Origin: CAVSRC01 sp963782045
Lineage (GTDB): Bacteria > Pseudomonadota > Alphaproteobacteria > Rhizobiales > Kaistiaceae
DNA: 64,000 nt
Reading direction: 5' to 3'
Assembly: GCA_963782045.1 (NCBI GenBank)
Contig: CAWAIR010000006.1
Location: 310,001 to 374,000 of the forward strand
In this document: positions 54,644 through 62,749 of the stretch, in pieces
How the letters are laid out: each line of letters begins with the position of its first letter
Position numbering within the stretch: position 1 is the first letter of the stretch
Made by a program: the position numbers and the translations under genes
The notes under the pieces: model-generated
Told to the model about the DNA's origin: nothing
Seen by the model: only the letters and a program-made list of their open reading frames with translations
The model's database searches: none

Positions 54644-55633
54644 TCACAATGCCTGCATCGCCTCCGCGACGATCTCGAAGGACCGGAGCCGCGCCGCGTG
54701 GTCGTAGACCTGGCCGGCGATCATCACCTCGTCGGCGGCGGTCAACTCGACGAACCGCTTGAGCCCGTCGCGCACGGTATCCGGCGCGCCGACCACGGCA
54801 TAGGTCAGCATGTGCGAGGCCCGCGCCTTCTCCGCCGGCGACCAATAGCTCTCGATGTCGTCGATCGGCGCAGGCAGGGGGCCGCGGGCGTTGCGCTGCA
54901 TGTTGGCGAAGGCCTGCTGGGTGGAGGTGAACAGACGCCTGGCTTCGGCGTCGCTGTCGGCGGCGACCACCTGCAACGCCGGCATGGCATAGGGCTTCGC
55001 CGCCTGGGCCGAGGGCTGGAAGCGCTCGCGATAGAGGGAAAGGGCCGGCATCAGCGCATCCGGCGCGAAGTGGGAGGCGAAGGAATAGGGCAGGCCGAGG
55101 AGCGCGGCGAGCTCGGCGCCGAAGAGGCTGGAGCCGAGGATCCACAGCGGCACGTTGGTGCCGACGCCGGGGACGGCGTGGATGTACTGGCCGGGCTCGG
55201 CCGGGGCGAGCAGCGACTGGAGCTCGAGCACGTCGTCGGGGAAGCGCTGGCCGGCGGCGTTGACGTCGCGGCGGAGCGCCCGCGCGGTGATCTGGTCGGT
55301 GCCCGGCGCGCGGCCGAGGCCGAGATCGATGCGGCCGGGATAGAGGCTTTCCAGCGTGCCGAACTGCTCGGCGATGGTGAGCGGCGAATGGTTGGGCAGC
55401 ATGACACCGCCGGCGCCGACGCGGATCGTCCTGGTGGCGCCGGCAACGGCGCCGATGACCACGGCGGTGGCCGAGCTGGCGATGCCCGGCATGTTGTGGT
55501 GCTCGGCCAGCCAGTAGCGGGTGTAGCCCCACCCCTCGGCGTGGCGGGCGAGATCGAGGGTGTGGCCAAGCGACTGGGAGGCCGAGCCGCCGGCAACGAT
55601 CGGCGCTAGATCAAGCAGGGAATAGGGGATCAA
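54644..55633 (-). CDS. LLM-class (luciferase-like) flavin-dependent monooxygenase
   Basis: 329 residues. YTRYWLAEHHNMPGIASSATAVVIG is the FMN-site signature, with IRVGAGGVMLPNHSPLTIAEQFGTL and RIDLGLGRAPGTDQ following. This resembles the YhbW-type bacterial luciferase-like proteins. The substrate is unknown. The start is TTG at 55633 (MIPYSLLDLAPIV) with GGAG seven bases upstream; no ATG lies near. It converges on the GH13 gene with eight bases between the stops. Confidence 0.92.
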   Translation of the reverse strand: MIPYSLLDLAPIVAGGSASQSLGHTLDLARHAEGWGYTRYWLAEHHNMPGIASSATAVVIGAVAGATRTIRVGAGGVMLPNHSPLTIAEQFGTLESLYPGRIDLGLGRAPGTDQITARALRRDVNAAGQRFPDDVLELQSLLAPAEPGQYIHAVPGVGTNVPLWILGSSLFGAELAALLGLPYSFASHFAPDALMPALSLYRERFQPSAQAAKPYAMPALQVVAADSDAEARRLFTSTQQAFANMQRNARGPLPAPIDDIESYWSPAEKARASHMLTYAVVGAPDTVRDGLKRFVELTAADEVMIAGQVYDHAARLRSFEIVAEAMQAL

Positions 55634-55691
55634 GGGGGAACTCCACCGGCGGGCACTGGCCGCCCCAACATAGGGCGCCGCCCGCCCGGCG

Positions 55692-56407
55692 TCAGGCCGC
55701 GGCCTCGGTGGCGGTGAGATAGTCCCGCCAGATCGCCTTTTCGCCGAGGCGCTCGAGCGCGGCACGGTGGGCGGCCCGTTCCTCGGGTCCGAGGGTGAAG
55801 CTCCGCGGCGCCGGACGCTCACCGACGGCGACCACCGCATGGGCGACGGCGATGGTCGGGGCTTCCGGCTCCTCGCCGAGGCCGAGCGCCGCCTGGCGGC
55901 CGCCAATCAGCTCGATATAGACCTCCGACAAGAGCTCGGCGTCGAGCAGCGCGCCATGCAGCGTGCGGCGCGAGGCGTCGATCTGGTAGCGCGTCATCAG
56001 CGCGTCGAGCGAGGCGGGGCTGCCCGGGTGCTTGCGGCGGGCGAGCATCAGCGTGTCGATCACCCGCTCGTCGGAAATCGGCGGGCTGGCCGAGGCGGGC
56101 GAGCTCGGCATTGATGAAGGCCATGTCGAAGCTGGCGTTGTGGGCGATCAGATTGCCCTCTTCGAGGAAAGCGATGAGCTCGTCGGCAATCTCGGCGAAG
56201 CGCGGCTTGTCCTTGAGGAAGGCGTCGTCGAGGCCGTGGATGCGCGCCGCCTCGACCGACATCGGCCGCTCCGGGTTGAGATAGGCGTGGAAATGCCGGC
56301 CGGTCGGGATGTGGTTGACGAGCTCGATGGCGCCGATCTCGACGATGCGGTCGCCAGTTGAGCGGGTCAAGCCCGGTGGTTTCGGTGTCGAAGATGATTT
56401 CGCGCAT
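55692..56407 (-). CDS. dnaQ: DNA polymerase III epsilon subunit (proofreading exonuclease), two frameshifts
   Basis: The 3'-5' exonuclease of the replicative polymerase. Pieces in three frames read MREIIFDTETTGLDPLN, then GDRIVEIGAIELVNHIPTG through LIAHNASFDMAFINAELARLGQP, then ISDERVIDTLMLARRKHPGS and TLHGALLDAELLSEVYIELIGG. ExoI (DTETTG), ExoII (HNASFD) and ExoIII (H-x4-D in LHGALLDAE) are all intact. One extra base near 56356 and another near 56083-56090 explain the breaks. The gene is essential or near-essential, so these are most likely sequence errors. ATG at 56407. Confidence 0.88.
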
Positions 56408-56471
56408 GATTCGCTCGGCGAATCGTGGCCGCTTCGCGCGGCGCGGCGCAAGGCCCGCGGAGCGCCTCTCC

Positions 56472-57104
56472 CTATTCCTTGGCGGTCCTGGCGGGCTTCT
56501 TGCCGAACAGCGCGGCGATCGTCTCGATGGTCTGCTGCGTGCAGGTCTTCCGCCTTGTCGATGTTGAGATGATTGAGGTCCGGCCGGGTGACGTTGGTGA
56601 TGGTGCCGTGGAAATGGGCGCCGCCGGTGACGGTGACGTTGATGCCGGTGGCGGACGAGGAGCGGAAGTTGAGGACACTCTCAACGTTGGACGGAACCTT
56701 GCCGGGATCGGTCAGGTCGTAGAACACCAGAAGCGCGACCGGCACGTTGGCGTCGCGCAGCTTGTAGGCCATCAGCAGGGCGGTGTCGGCGCCGTAGGAA
56801 TGGCCGATGAGAACGACCGGATAGGGGTGCGCGCTGATAGGCGGCGACGACTTTGGCCATCTGCTGGCGCCAGTCCTCGAAGGTGTCGGAGACGGCGGGG
56901 AAGCCCTTCGTCGGTCAGCTCCTTGGCGAGTACGTCCATGCCGGTGGAAAAGATGTTGAGACCGCCACGCATGACGAAGATCGGCGGCGGGGCGGCGGCC
57001 TTGGCCGGGCCTCGGCGGCACCGGCGGCACCGGCCGGCAAGGACCGCAAGCGCGATCAGGAATGCCGCAATGATGGCCGAGGCAATCTGGCTGAACTGCC
57101 GCAT
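56472..57104 (-). CDS. Alpha/beta hydrolase, exported, with several frameshifts
   Basis: From the ATG at 57104 (behind GGAGAGG) a signal peptide MRQFSQIASAIIAAFLIALA is readable, then IFVMRGGLNIFSTGMDVLA, the nucleophile elbow VVLIGHSYGADTALLMAYKL and LLVFYDLTDPGKVPSNVESV. The end is TIETIAALFGKKPARTAKE. These parts lie in different frames; at least four one-base indels are needed (near 57020, 56904, 56840 and 56550). It resembles serine hydrolase/thioesterase-like exported proteins. Function is unassigned. Its state is probably a sequence-quality artefact, as for its neighbours. Confidence 0.72.
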
Positions 57105-57289
57105 GACATACCTCTCCGCTTGATCGGACCCCCGCGGCTGGAGGGGACTCAGGAGAGGCACGCCACGTCCCTTGCCGCCGGCCTCGACCCCCTATTCTTT
57201 CCCTGAAATGCGGCAAAGCTCAATGCATCAATTGGAGGAGTGATGCGGCCATGGCGACCGGCGTATAGTGGTCCGACAGGGGGAGAAGC

Positions 57290-58132
57290 ATGCAAACCAG
57301 ACGGTTCGGCCCGACCGGCATCGATGTGCCGGTCATCGGCCAGGGAACGTGGTACCTCGAGACGCGCCCGCGGGCGGCGGCCATCGCGGCGCTCCGCCGG
57401 GGCCTCGATCTCGGCCTCGGCCACGTCGACACGGCGGAGCTCTACGGCTCCGGCGCGGCCGAGGAGATCGTCGGCGAGGCGATCGCCGGACGCCGCGACG
57501 CCGTCTTCCTGGTCTCCAAGGTGATGCCGCAGAACGCATCGCGGAGCGGCACGATCGCCGCCTGCGAGGCCTCGCTCAAGCGACTCGAGGACCGACCGGC
57601 TCGACTGCTACCTGCTGCACTGGCGCGGCCGCTACCGGCTGGAGGAAACCATCGCCGCCTTCGAGGCGCTGATGGCGGACGGCAAGATCCGGTCCTGGGG
57701 CCTCAGCAATTTCGACCAGCCCATCTGGAGGCGGCGCAGCGCATCGCCGGCGCCGGGACGCATCGCCTGCAACCAGGTCTACTACCAGCTCGAGGAGCGC
57801 GGCATCGAGCACCGGGTGATCCCCTGGTGCGAGGCCCATGGTGTGGCGGTGGTCGCCTACAGCCCGTTCGGCAGCGGCGATTTCCCCGCGCCGCGGACAC
57901 GGGCGGGAGGGTGCTGGCCGACATCGCCGGCGCCCACGGCGCCACGCCGCGGCAGGTGGCGCTCGCCTTCCTGACCCGGCGGCCGGCGCTGTTCGCCATT
58001 CCCAAGGCCGCCGCCGTGCCCCATGTGGAGGAGAACGCCGGCGCCGGCGACCTGACATTGACCGAGGCCGAGATCGCGGATATCGACCGGGCCTTCCCGC
58101 TCGGCCGGCATGCTGGCCTCGCCATGCTCTAG
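57290..58132 (+). CDS. Aldo/keto reductase, several frameshifts
   Basis: ATG at 57290 behind GGGAGAA. MQTRRFGPTGIDVPVIGQGT is followed by LGHVDTAELYGSG (catalytic Asp/Tyr) and VFLVSKVMPQNA (Lys). After a shift comes DRLDCYLLHWRGRY (His), then GKIRSWGLSNFD and IACNQVYYQLEERGIEH. Later VALAFLTRRPALFAIPKAA continues in the first frame. One-base indels near 57592, 57725, 57760 and 57905 reconcile the frames. The restored protein is about 280 residues, the normal length of this family. The substrate is unknown. Confidence 0.8.
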   Translation: MQTRRFGPTGIDVPVIGQGTWYLETRPRAAAIAALRRGLDLGLGHVDTAELYGSGAAEEIVGEAIAGRRDAVFLVSKVMPQNASRSGTIAACEASLKRLEDRPARLLPAALARPLPAGGNHRRLRGADGGRQDPVLGPQQFRPAHLEAAQRIAGAGTHRLQPGLLPARGARHRAPGDPLVRGPWCGGGRLQPVRQRRFPRAADTGGRVLADIAGAHGATPRQVALAFLTRRPALFAIPKAAAVPHVEENAGAGDLTLTEAEIADIDRAFPLGRHAGLAML

Positions 58133-58142
58133 GAGACCGAAA

Positions 58143-58380
58143 ATGGCCACCGACCAGTCCGTGCTCGACCACATCAAGGCGCTCACCGAAGAGGAGCATT
58201 TCCTCTACCAGAAGGGGGAGCTGTCCGAGGCGGAGCGCCAGCGCCTGCTCGCCATCAACGTGGCGCTCGACCAGTATTGGGACCTGCTGCGCCAGCGGCG
58301 GGCGAAGCGCCGAGTTCGGCGAGGACCCGGACGATGCCGAGCTGCGCCCGCCGGGGACCGTCGAGGGCTACCGGGGCTAG
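58143..58380 (+). CDS. DUF2630 family protein, one frameshift
   Basis: The start MATDQSVLDHIKALTEEEHF, LYQKGELSEAERQRLLAINV and LDQYWDLLRQRRA match DUF2630. The C-terminal part AEFGEDPDDAELRPPGTVEG is in the next frame and ends at the TAG at 58378-58380. One extra base near 58307 separates them. The restored product is about 79 residues, the usual length. AGGAGA precedes the ATG, 10 bases after the aldo/keto reductase. Function unknown. Confidence 0.82.
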
Positions 58381-58393
58381 AGCCACCGCCGGC

Positions 58394-59002
58394 TCAGCGC
58401 CCGCCGGCCATGCCGGCGACGGTGCGCAGGATCTCGGTGATCTGCCGTTCGGCTTCGGCGATGCGTGCCGCCGGTATCGATGATGAAATGGGCGCGGGCG
58501 CGCTTCTCGGCGTCGGGCACCTGGCGCGCCACCAGCGCCTCGAAGCGCTCGACGGTCATGCCCGGCCGGGCGAGCACGCGCGCGCGCTGACGCTCGGGCG
58601 TGGTCGAGACGACCACGACCGCGTCGACCCGCTCGTCGGCACGGATCTCGAAGAACAGCGGCATGTCGAGGAGCGCGATGCGATGCCCGTCTGCCGCGGC
58701 GCGGGCGCGGAAGGCATCTTCCGCCTCGCGCACCAGCGGGTGGACGATCGATTCCAGCCGGGCGAAGGCGGCCGCATCGCCGACCACGCGGCGGCCGAGG
58801 CGCACCCGGTCGATGGCGCCGTCGACGGTCATGCCGGGAAAGGCCGCCTCGACCGGCGGCCACCGCGGCGCCGCCTGTGGCATAGAGCAGCGTGCACGGT
58901 GTGGTCGGCGTCGAACACCGGGACGCCGGCGCGGGCGAACATCGCCGCGGCGGTCGACTTGCCCATGCCGAGCGAGCCGGTGAGGCCGAGGACGAGCATC
59001 AT
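58394..59002 (-). CDS. coaE: Dephospho-CoA kinase, frameshifted
   Basis: The last step of coenzyme A synthesis. From the ATG at 59002, MMLVLGLTGSLGMGKSTAAA carries Walker A. FARAGVPVFDADHTVH follows, then in another frame VEAAFPGMTVDGAIDRVRLG, FARLESIVHPLVREAEDAF, IALLDMPLFFEIRADERVDA and VARQVPDAEKRARAHFIIDTG. The end EILRTVAGMAGGR is in a further frame. At least two indels (near 58885 and 58475) are needed. The gene is essential, so errors are likelier than decay. ATG overlaps the aroE stop. Confidence 0.87.
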
Positions 59003-59839
59003 CCGGCCTCGATCGATTTCTGGACGGCGGCGCTGCAGCGCCGGCGTCACCTCGGGCCGCTGGCCGAACCAGTGGGTGAAGCCCGGCGACCGCCTGGTGC
59101 AGCAGCATGCCGAGGCCGCCGACTGCGCGTCAGGCCGGCGACGCGCGCGCGGCGATCAGCGGCGTCTCCATCGGCACGTAGACGAGGTCGTTGACGACCG
59201 CATCGCCGCGGCAGACGCGAGACATCGACCTCGAGCAGCGGCTGGCCGTGCATGCCAAGCGTGGTGGTGTTGACCAGCAGGCGTGCATCGGCGAGCGCTG
59301 CCGGCAGCGCGTCCCAGCCGGCGATGGCCACCCGCCGTCCGAAGCGGCGGCCGAGCGCCTCGGCACGCTCGCGCGTGCGGTTGACGACGGTGACCGGCGC
59401 GAAGCCGCGGCTCGATGAGCGCCCAGACGATCGCCCGCGCCGCGCCGCCGGCGCCGAGCACCACCGCGGGCCGCCATGGGCGTCCCAGCCGGGCACCTCC
59501 ACATCGAGATTGGCGAGGAAGCCGCCGGGATCGGTATTGGTGCCGACGAGCCGGCCGTCCTCGATCCACACGGTGTTGAGCGCGCCGGTCTCTTCCGCCG
59601 CCGCCTCGCGCCGGGCGACCGCGGCAAAGGCCGCCTCCTTGTGCGGCACGGTGACGTTGCAGCCGACGAGGCCGCTGTCGGCGAGGCCGGCGAAGAAGGC
59701 GACGATGCGCTCCGGCTCGACCGGCTGGATGACATAATCGCCGTGCGAGGCCGAGCTCATTCAGCCAGAAGCGGTGGATGACCGGCGAGCGCGAATGCTT
59801 GACCGGCCAGCCGATGACGCAGGCGACGGGTATTACCAT
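58999..59839 (-). CDS. aroE: Shikimate dehydrogenase, several frameshifts
   Basis: Reduces 3-dehydroshikimate with NADPH in aromatic amino acid synthesis. From the ATG at 59839, CVIGWPVKHSRSPVIHRFWL is the substrate site. Then ASHGDYVIQPVEPERIVAFF, GCNVTVPHKEAAFAAVARRE (catalytic Lys) and ETGALNTVWIEDGRLVGTNT (with Asp following) are readable in another frame. VTVVNRTRERAEALGRRFG and LLVNTTTLGMHGQPLLEVD follow, and the C-terminus ends QKSIEAG over the coaE start. At least four one-base indels are present. Confidence 0.87.
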
Positions 59840-59855
59840 GATGGTGCCGGACGGT

Positions 59856-60452
59856 TCATGCGATCGCTCCCTCGCTTCTCAGATACGCCAGAAGCGGCAG
59901 GAGCGGCAGGCCCAGAATGGTGAAATAGTCGCCGTCGATTCGCTCGAACAGGCGGATTCCCTCGCCTTCGAGCTGGTAGACGCCGACGCTTTTGAGGACC
60001 TCGTCGCCGACCCGGGCGAGATAGGCTTCGATCTCGGCCGCCGCCAGCGGCCGCATGGTGAGCGTGGCGGTGTCCAGGTGGCGCCAGACGGACGGTGCCG
60101 GCGCGGGCGACGGCGACAGCCGAGTGCAGCCGGTGGGCGCGACCGGAAAGCCGCTGCAAGCGCGGCCCGCGCCGCGGCCATCGTATCCGACTTGGTGCCG
60201 CGATGGCCGTCGCAATCGAGCGTCTGGTCGGCGCCGATCACCAGCACCGCGGGCAGGCGGCGGCTGACTTCCGCCGCCTTGGCGTCGGCAAGGGCAGCGG
60301 CGATCTCGGCCGGCGACCCACCGCGCGGCGATCAGCGGCGCCTCGACGGCACGCTCGTCAAGCGCGGCCGGCTCGACTGTGAAGGCAAGTCCGGCATTGG
60401 CGAGCAGCGTCCGCCGTGCCGGGCTGCCCGAGGCCAGGACGATGACGCTCAC
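59856..60452 (-). CDS. maf: Maf-family nucleotide pyrophosphatase, frameshifted
   Basis: Hydrolyses non-canonical or modified nucleoside triphosphates (dTTP/UTP or m7GTP, depending on subfamily). The GTG at 60452 overlaps the PPSR stop. VIVLASGSPARRTLLANAGL is the substrate loop. LVIGADQTLDCDGHRGTKSD with the catalytic Asp is in another frame, and EIEAYLARVGDEVLKSVGVY and IDGDYFTILGLPLLPLLAYL are in the first again. Three or more compensating indels lie between about 60110 and 60340. Restored length is about 198 residues. Confidence 0.87.
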   Translation of the reverse strand: MSVIVLASGSPARRTLLANAGLAFTVEPAALDERAVEAPLIAARWVAGRDRRCPCRRQGGGSQPPPARGAGDRRRPDARLRRPSRHQVGYDGRGAGRACSGFPVAPTGCTRLSPSPAPAPSVWRHLDTATLTMRPLAAAEIEAYLARVGDEVLKSVGVYQLEGEGIRLFERIDGDYFTILGLPLLPLLAYLRSEGAIA

Positions 60453-61300
60453 TGGCTGCCCGACCCGGAATCCCGCGCCGCGCGGTGTTCGCGATGGAGA
60501 TTCATGATCGCCGCCGCGGTCTCCTCGATCGAGCGCCGGGTGACGTCGATGACTGGCCAGCCGTGCTTGACGCACAGCTTGCGGGTGTAGGCGATCTCGT
60601 CGGCGACCGACGCCTTGTCGACATAGGCAAGGTTGGGCTGGCTGGCGTTGAGGCTGAGGATGCGATTTTCGCGGAGCGCGATGATGCGCTCGGGGCTGGC
60701 GACGAGGCCGACGACCAGCGGCTTCTTGATGTTCTCGACATCCGGCGGCAGCGGGATGCCGGGCACGAGGGGGACGTTGGCGGTGCGCACCCCGCGATTG
60801 GCGAGGTAGATCGAAGTCGGCGTCTTGGAGGTGCGGCTCACCCCGACCAGCACGACATCGGCGTCCTCCAGGCGACCGGCAAGCTGGCCGTCGTCGTGCA
60901 TCATGGTGAAGTTCAACGCATCGATGCGATGGAAGTATTCGGCATCGAGCGAATGCTGCGCGCCGACGCGGCGGTCGCTGGCGGCGCCGAGATAGGACTG
61001 CATGACCTGGTAGATCGGCTCGAGCACCGAGAGGCAAGGAATGCCCAGCGCATGGCAATGGGCTTCGAGCTTCTCGCTGAGCTTGCGGTCGACGAGCGTA
61101 TAAAGGACGATGCCCGGCTCGGCCTCGATTTCGCCCAGCGTGCGCTGAAGCTGCTTGTCGTTGCGCACCAGCGCGTGGACGTGCTCGATGGCGCGGGTCT
61201 GGGCGAACTGAGCGGCCGAGGCCCGGCCGACAGTCATCAGCGTTTCGCCGGTGGCGTCCGAAACCAGGTGAAGGTGGAAGAAGTTCTCTCGGTTCTGCAC
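60449..61300 (-). CDS. Pyruvate, phosphate dikinase regulatory protein-type kinase/pyrophosphorylase (DUF299)
   Basis: A bifunctional Ser/Thr kinase and Pi-dependent phosphorylase controlling PPDK or PEP synthase. About 283 residues. FHLHLVSDATGETLMTVGRA, HDDGQLAGRLEDADVVLVGV, SRTSKTPTSIYLANRGVRTA and VVGLVASPERIIALRENR with a P-loop-like segment mark the family. GTG at 61300 behind AGGGG is preferred; an ATG at 61336 without a clear ribosome site is the alternative. This gene flanks the presumed replication origin on its left. It is intact, unlike the genes just beyond it. Confidence 0.93.
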   Translation of the reverse strand: MQNRENFFHLHLVSDATGETLMTVGRASAAQFAQTRAIEHVHALVRNDKQLQRTLGEIEAEPGIVLYTLVDRKLSEKLEAHCHALGIPCLSVLEPIYQVMQSYLGAASDRRVGAQHSLDAEYFHRIDALNFTMMHDDGQLAGRLEDADVVLVGVSRTSKTPTSIYLANRGVRTANVPLVPGIPLPPDVENIKKPLVVGLVASPERIIALRENRILSLNASQPNLAYVDKASVADEIAYTRKLCVKHGWPVIDVTRRSIEETAAAIMNLHREHRAARDSGSGSQ

Positions 61301-61464
61301 GCGCTTATCCCCTGCCCTGTGCACGACCGGCGGCATTGAGGGCGATCGACCCGGACCCTGCCTGCACTCTCCCGAAAGCGCCAAATTCAATCAACAGGCT
61401 TGCACCTGTGACCGGGTTGCTGCGGCAATTCGGCAGGAACGGGGAAATCCATCGCAATCCTGAA

Positions 61465-61484
61465 CTTTCCACAGGCTATCCACA
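61465..61484 (+). promoter_or_regulatory. Pair of DnaA-box-like sequences
   Basis: CTTTCCACA (61465-61473) and CTATCCACA (61476-61484) each match eight of nine positions of the relaxed consensus TTWTNCACA. They lie in the same orientation, 11 bases apart start to start, so on the same helix face. A weaker candidate occurs on the opposite strand near 61636. Together they suggest a DnaA binding cluster. Confidence 0.65.
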
Positions 61485-61518
61485 ACCAGGAACAGGTTTG
61501 GCTTCGCCTTATTTATGG

Positions 61519-61533
61519 TTAATGCATTCTTAA
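61519..61533. promoter_or_regulatory. CtrA-type binding site in the origin
   Basis: TTAA-N7-TTAA, read as TTAATGCATTCTTAA, embedded in GTTAA...TTAAC. This equals the full CtrA consensus of alphaproteobacteria, which represses replication start in Caulobacter by covering its origin. Chance occurrence of the eight fixed bases is low in high-GC DNA. Confidence 0.6.
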
Positions 61534-61789
61534 CGCGAGGGGTTCTGACGATCCTTGTTACCGGCGCACGAAATCGTATTCTCCGTCTCCCGCTCATGAA
61601 CCGATCCTGCTCAGGGAGAGCGAGCGGCGGATCACTGTGGCTGACGGCAATCCACTGCCAATATGAAACAAAAAGAAAATTCAAAACTTCTTTAGGGAGC
61701 TGGACAGGAACAACGTCCCTGCCGAGCCTCATGGGTCCGTCGCCAAGGTTCTCGAAGGCCAGCACCGGTCGCCGCCGCCAATCTGGCTG

Positions 61790-62749
61790 ATGCGGCAGGC
61801 GGGACGCTACCTGCCGGAGTATCGGGCGCTGAGAGCCAAGGCCGGCTCGTTCCTCGATCTCTGCTTCAGCCCGGACCTAGCCAGTGCGATCACGTTGCAG
61901 CCGGTCGAGCGATTTGATCTCGATGCGGCGATCGTGTTCTCCGACATCCTGGTGGTACCGTTGGCGCTCGGCCGCAAGGTGTGGTTCGTCGAGGGTGAGG
62001 GGCCGCGGCTCGATCCGATCGACAGGGCAGCGATCAAAGCGCTGAGCGATGAAGGTGTCGCCAGGACCTTGGCGCCGGTGCTGGAGACCATCGGGCAAGT
62101 GCGGCGGTCGCTATCCGGCGACAAGACGCTGATTGGCTTCTGCGGGGCGCCGTGGACGGTGGCGACCTACATGGTCGCGGGTCGGGGAACGCCGGACCAG
62201 GCCCCTGCCCGCGTCTTGGCGCTGACCGAACCCGATGCGTTTCAGGTACTGGTCGATCGGTTGGTCGCCGTCTCCGCGAACTATCTCGTCGCACAGCTCG
62301 AGGCGGGCGCCGACGTGGTGCAGATCTTCGACACCTGGGCCGGCGTTCTCGACGAGGCGGGTTTCGAGCGGTGGTGCGTGGCGCCGACGGCGGAGATCGT
62401 GCGGCGGGTGAAGGCGGCGGCGCCGCGGGCCAAGGTGATTGGGTTCCCGCGCGGGGCCGGAGCGAGGCTGGAACGCTATGTGGCGGCGACCGGTATCGAT
62501 GGTGTATCGATCGACTGGACGGTGCCGCTGGCCTATGCGCGCGAGCGGCTGCAGAGCCAGGTGGCGGTTCAGGGCAATCTCGATCCGATGGTGCTGATGG
62601 CGGGCGGCGAGGCGCTGGAGCAAGCGGTGCGGCGAATACGCGCAGGGTTGGGTGATGGCCGGTTCATCTTCAACCTGGGTCACGGCATTCTGCCGCAGAC
62701 GCCGGTCGAGCATGTGAAGCGGCTGGTCGAACTGGTGCGGGCGCCATGA
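61790..62749 (+). CDS. hemE: Uroporphyrinogen decarboxylase, start uncertain
   Basis: Decarboxylates uroporphyrinogen III to coproporphyrinogen III in heme synthesis. From the ATG at 61790: MRQAGRYLPEYRALRAKAGS, LQPVERFDLDAAIVFSDILV, GFCGAPWTVATYMV and GNLDPMVLMAGGEAL. The reading frame continues upstream as VAKVLEGQHRSPPPIWL, which matches the family N-terminus, back to a stop at 61664. That upstream part has no ATG, GTG or TTG. The true protein therefore begins before 61790, either at a rare start or through a one-base error near the ATG at 61731. The gene overlaps hemJ by ATGA. Confidence 0.93.
   Translation: MRQAGRYLPEYRALRAKAGSFLDLCFSPDLASAITLQPVERFDLDAAIVFSDILVVPLALGRKVWFVEGEGPRLDPIDRAAIKALSDEGVARTLAPVLETIGQVRRSLSGDKTLIGFCGAPWTVATYMVAGRGTPDQAPARVLALTEPDAFQVLVDRLVAVSANYLVAQLEAGADVVQIFDTWAGVLDEAGFERWCVAPTAEIVRRVKAAAPRAKVIGFPRGAGARLERYVAATGIDGVSIDWTVPLAYARERLQSQVAVQGNLDPMVLMAGGEALEQAVRRIRAGLGDGRFIFNLGHGILPQTPVEHVKRLVELVRAP

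Larger units (their letters stand above)
61301..61789. other. Probable chromosomal replication origin (oriC)
   Basis: 489 bases without a supported gene, between the PPSR gene and hemE, which is where chromosomal origins lie in Caulobacter and rhizobia. It is visibly AT-richer than the window average, with AT-rich tracts at 61508-61534 and 61659-61695 as candidate unwinding sites. It contains DnaA-box-like and CtrA-type sites (listed separately). Genes on the left run leftwards and genes on the right rightwards, as expected for co-directional replication. Skew analysis was not possible. Confidence 0.8.

Noticed and set aside
55692..60452. Interpretation of the broken genes as a block of true pseudogenes
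   Set aside because: Several are normally essential, motifs are intact in every fragment, and there are no large deletions or in-frame stops beyond those the indels create.
61515..61790. 91-codon ORF within the origin region
   Set aside because: No domain, no ribosome site, and it spans the CtrA-type site and AT-rich tracts; it ends inside hemE in the wrong frame.
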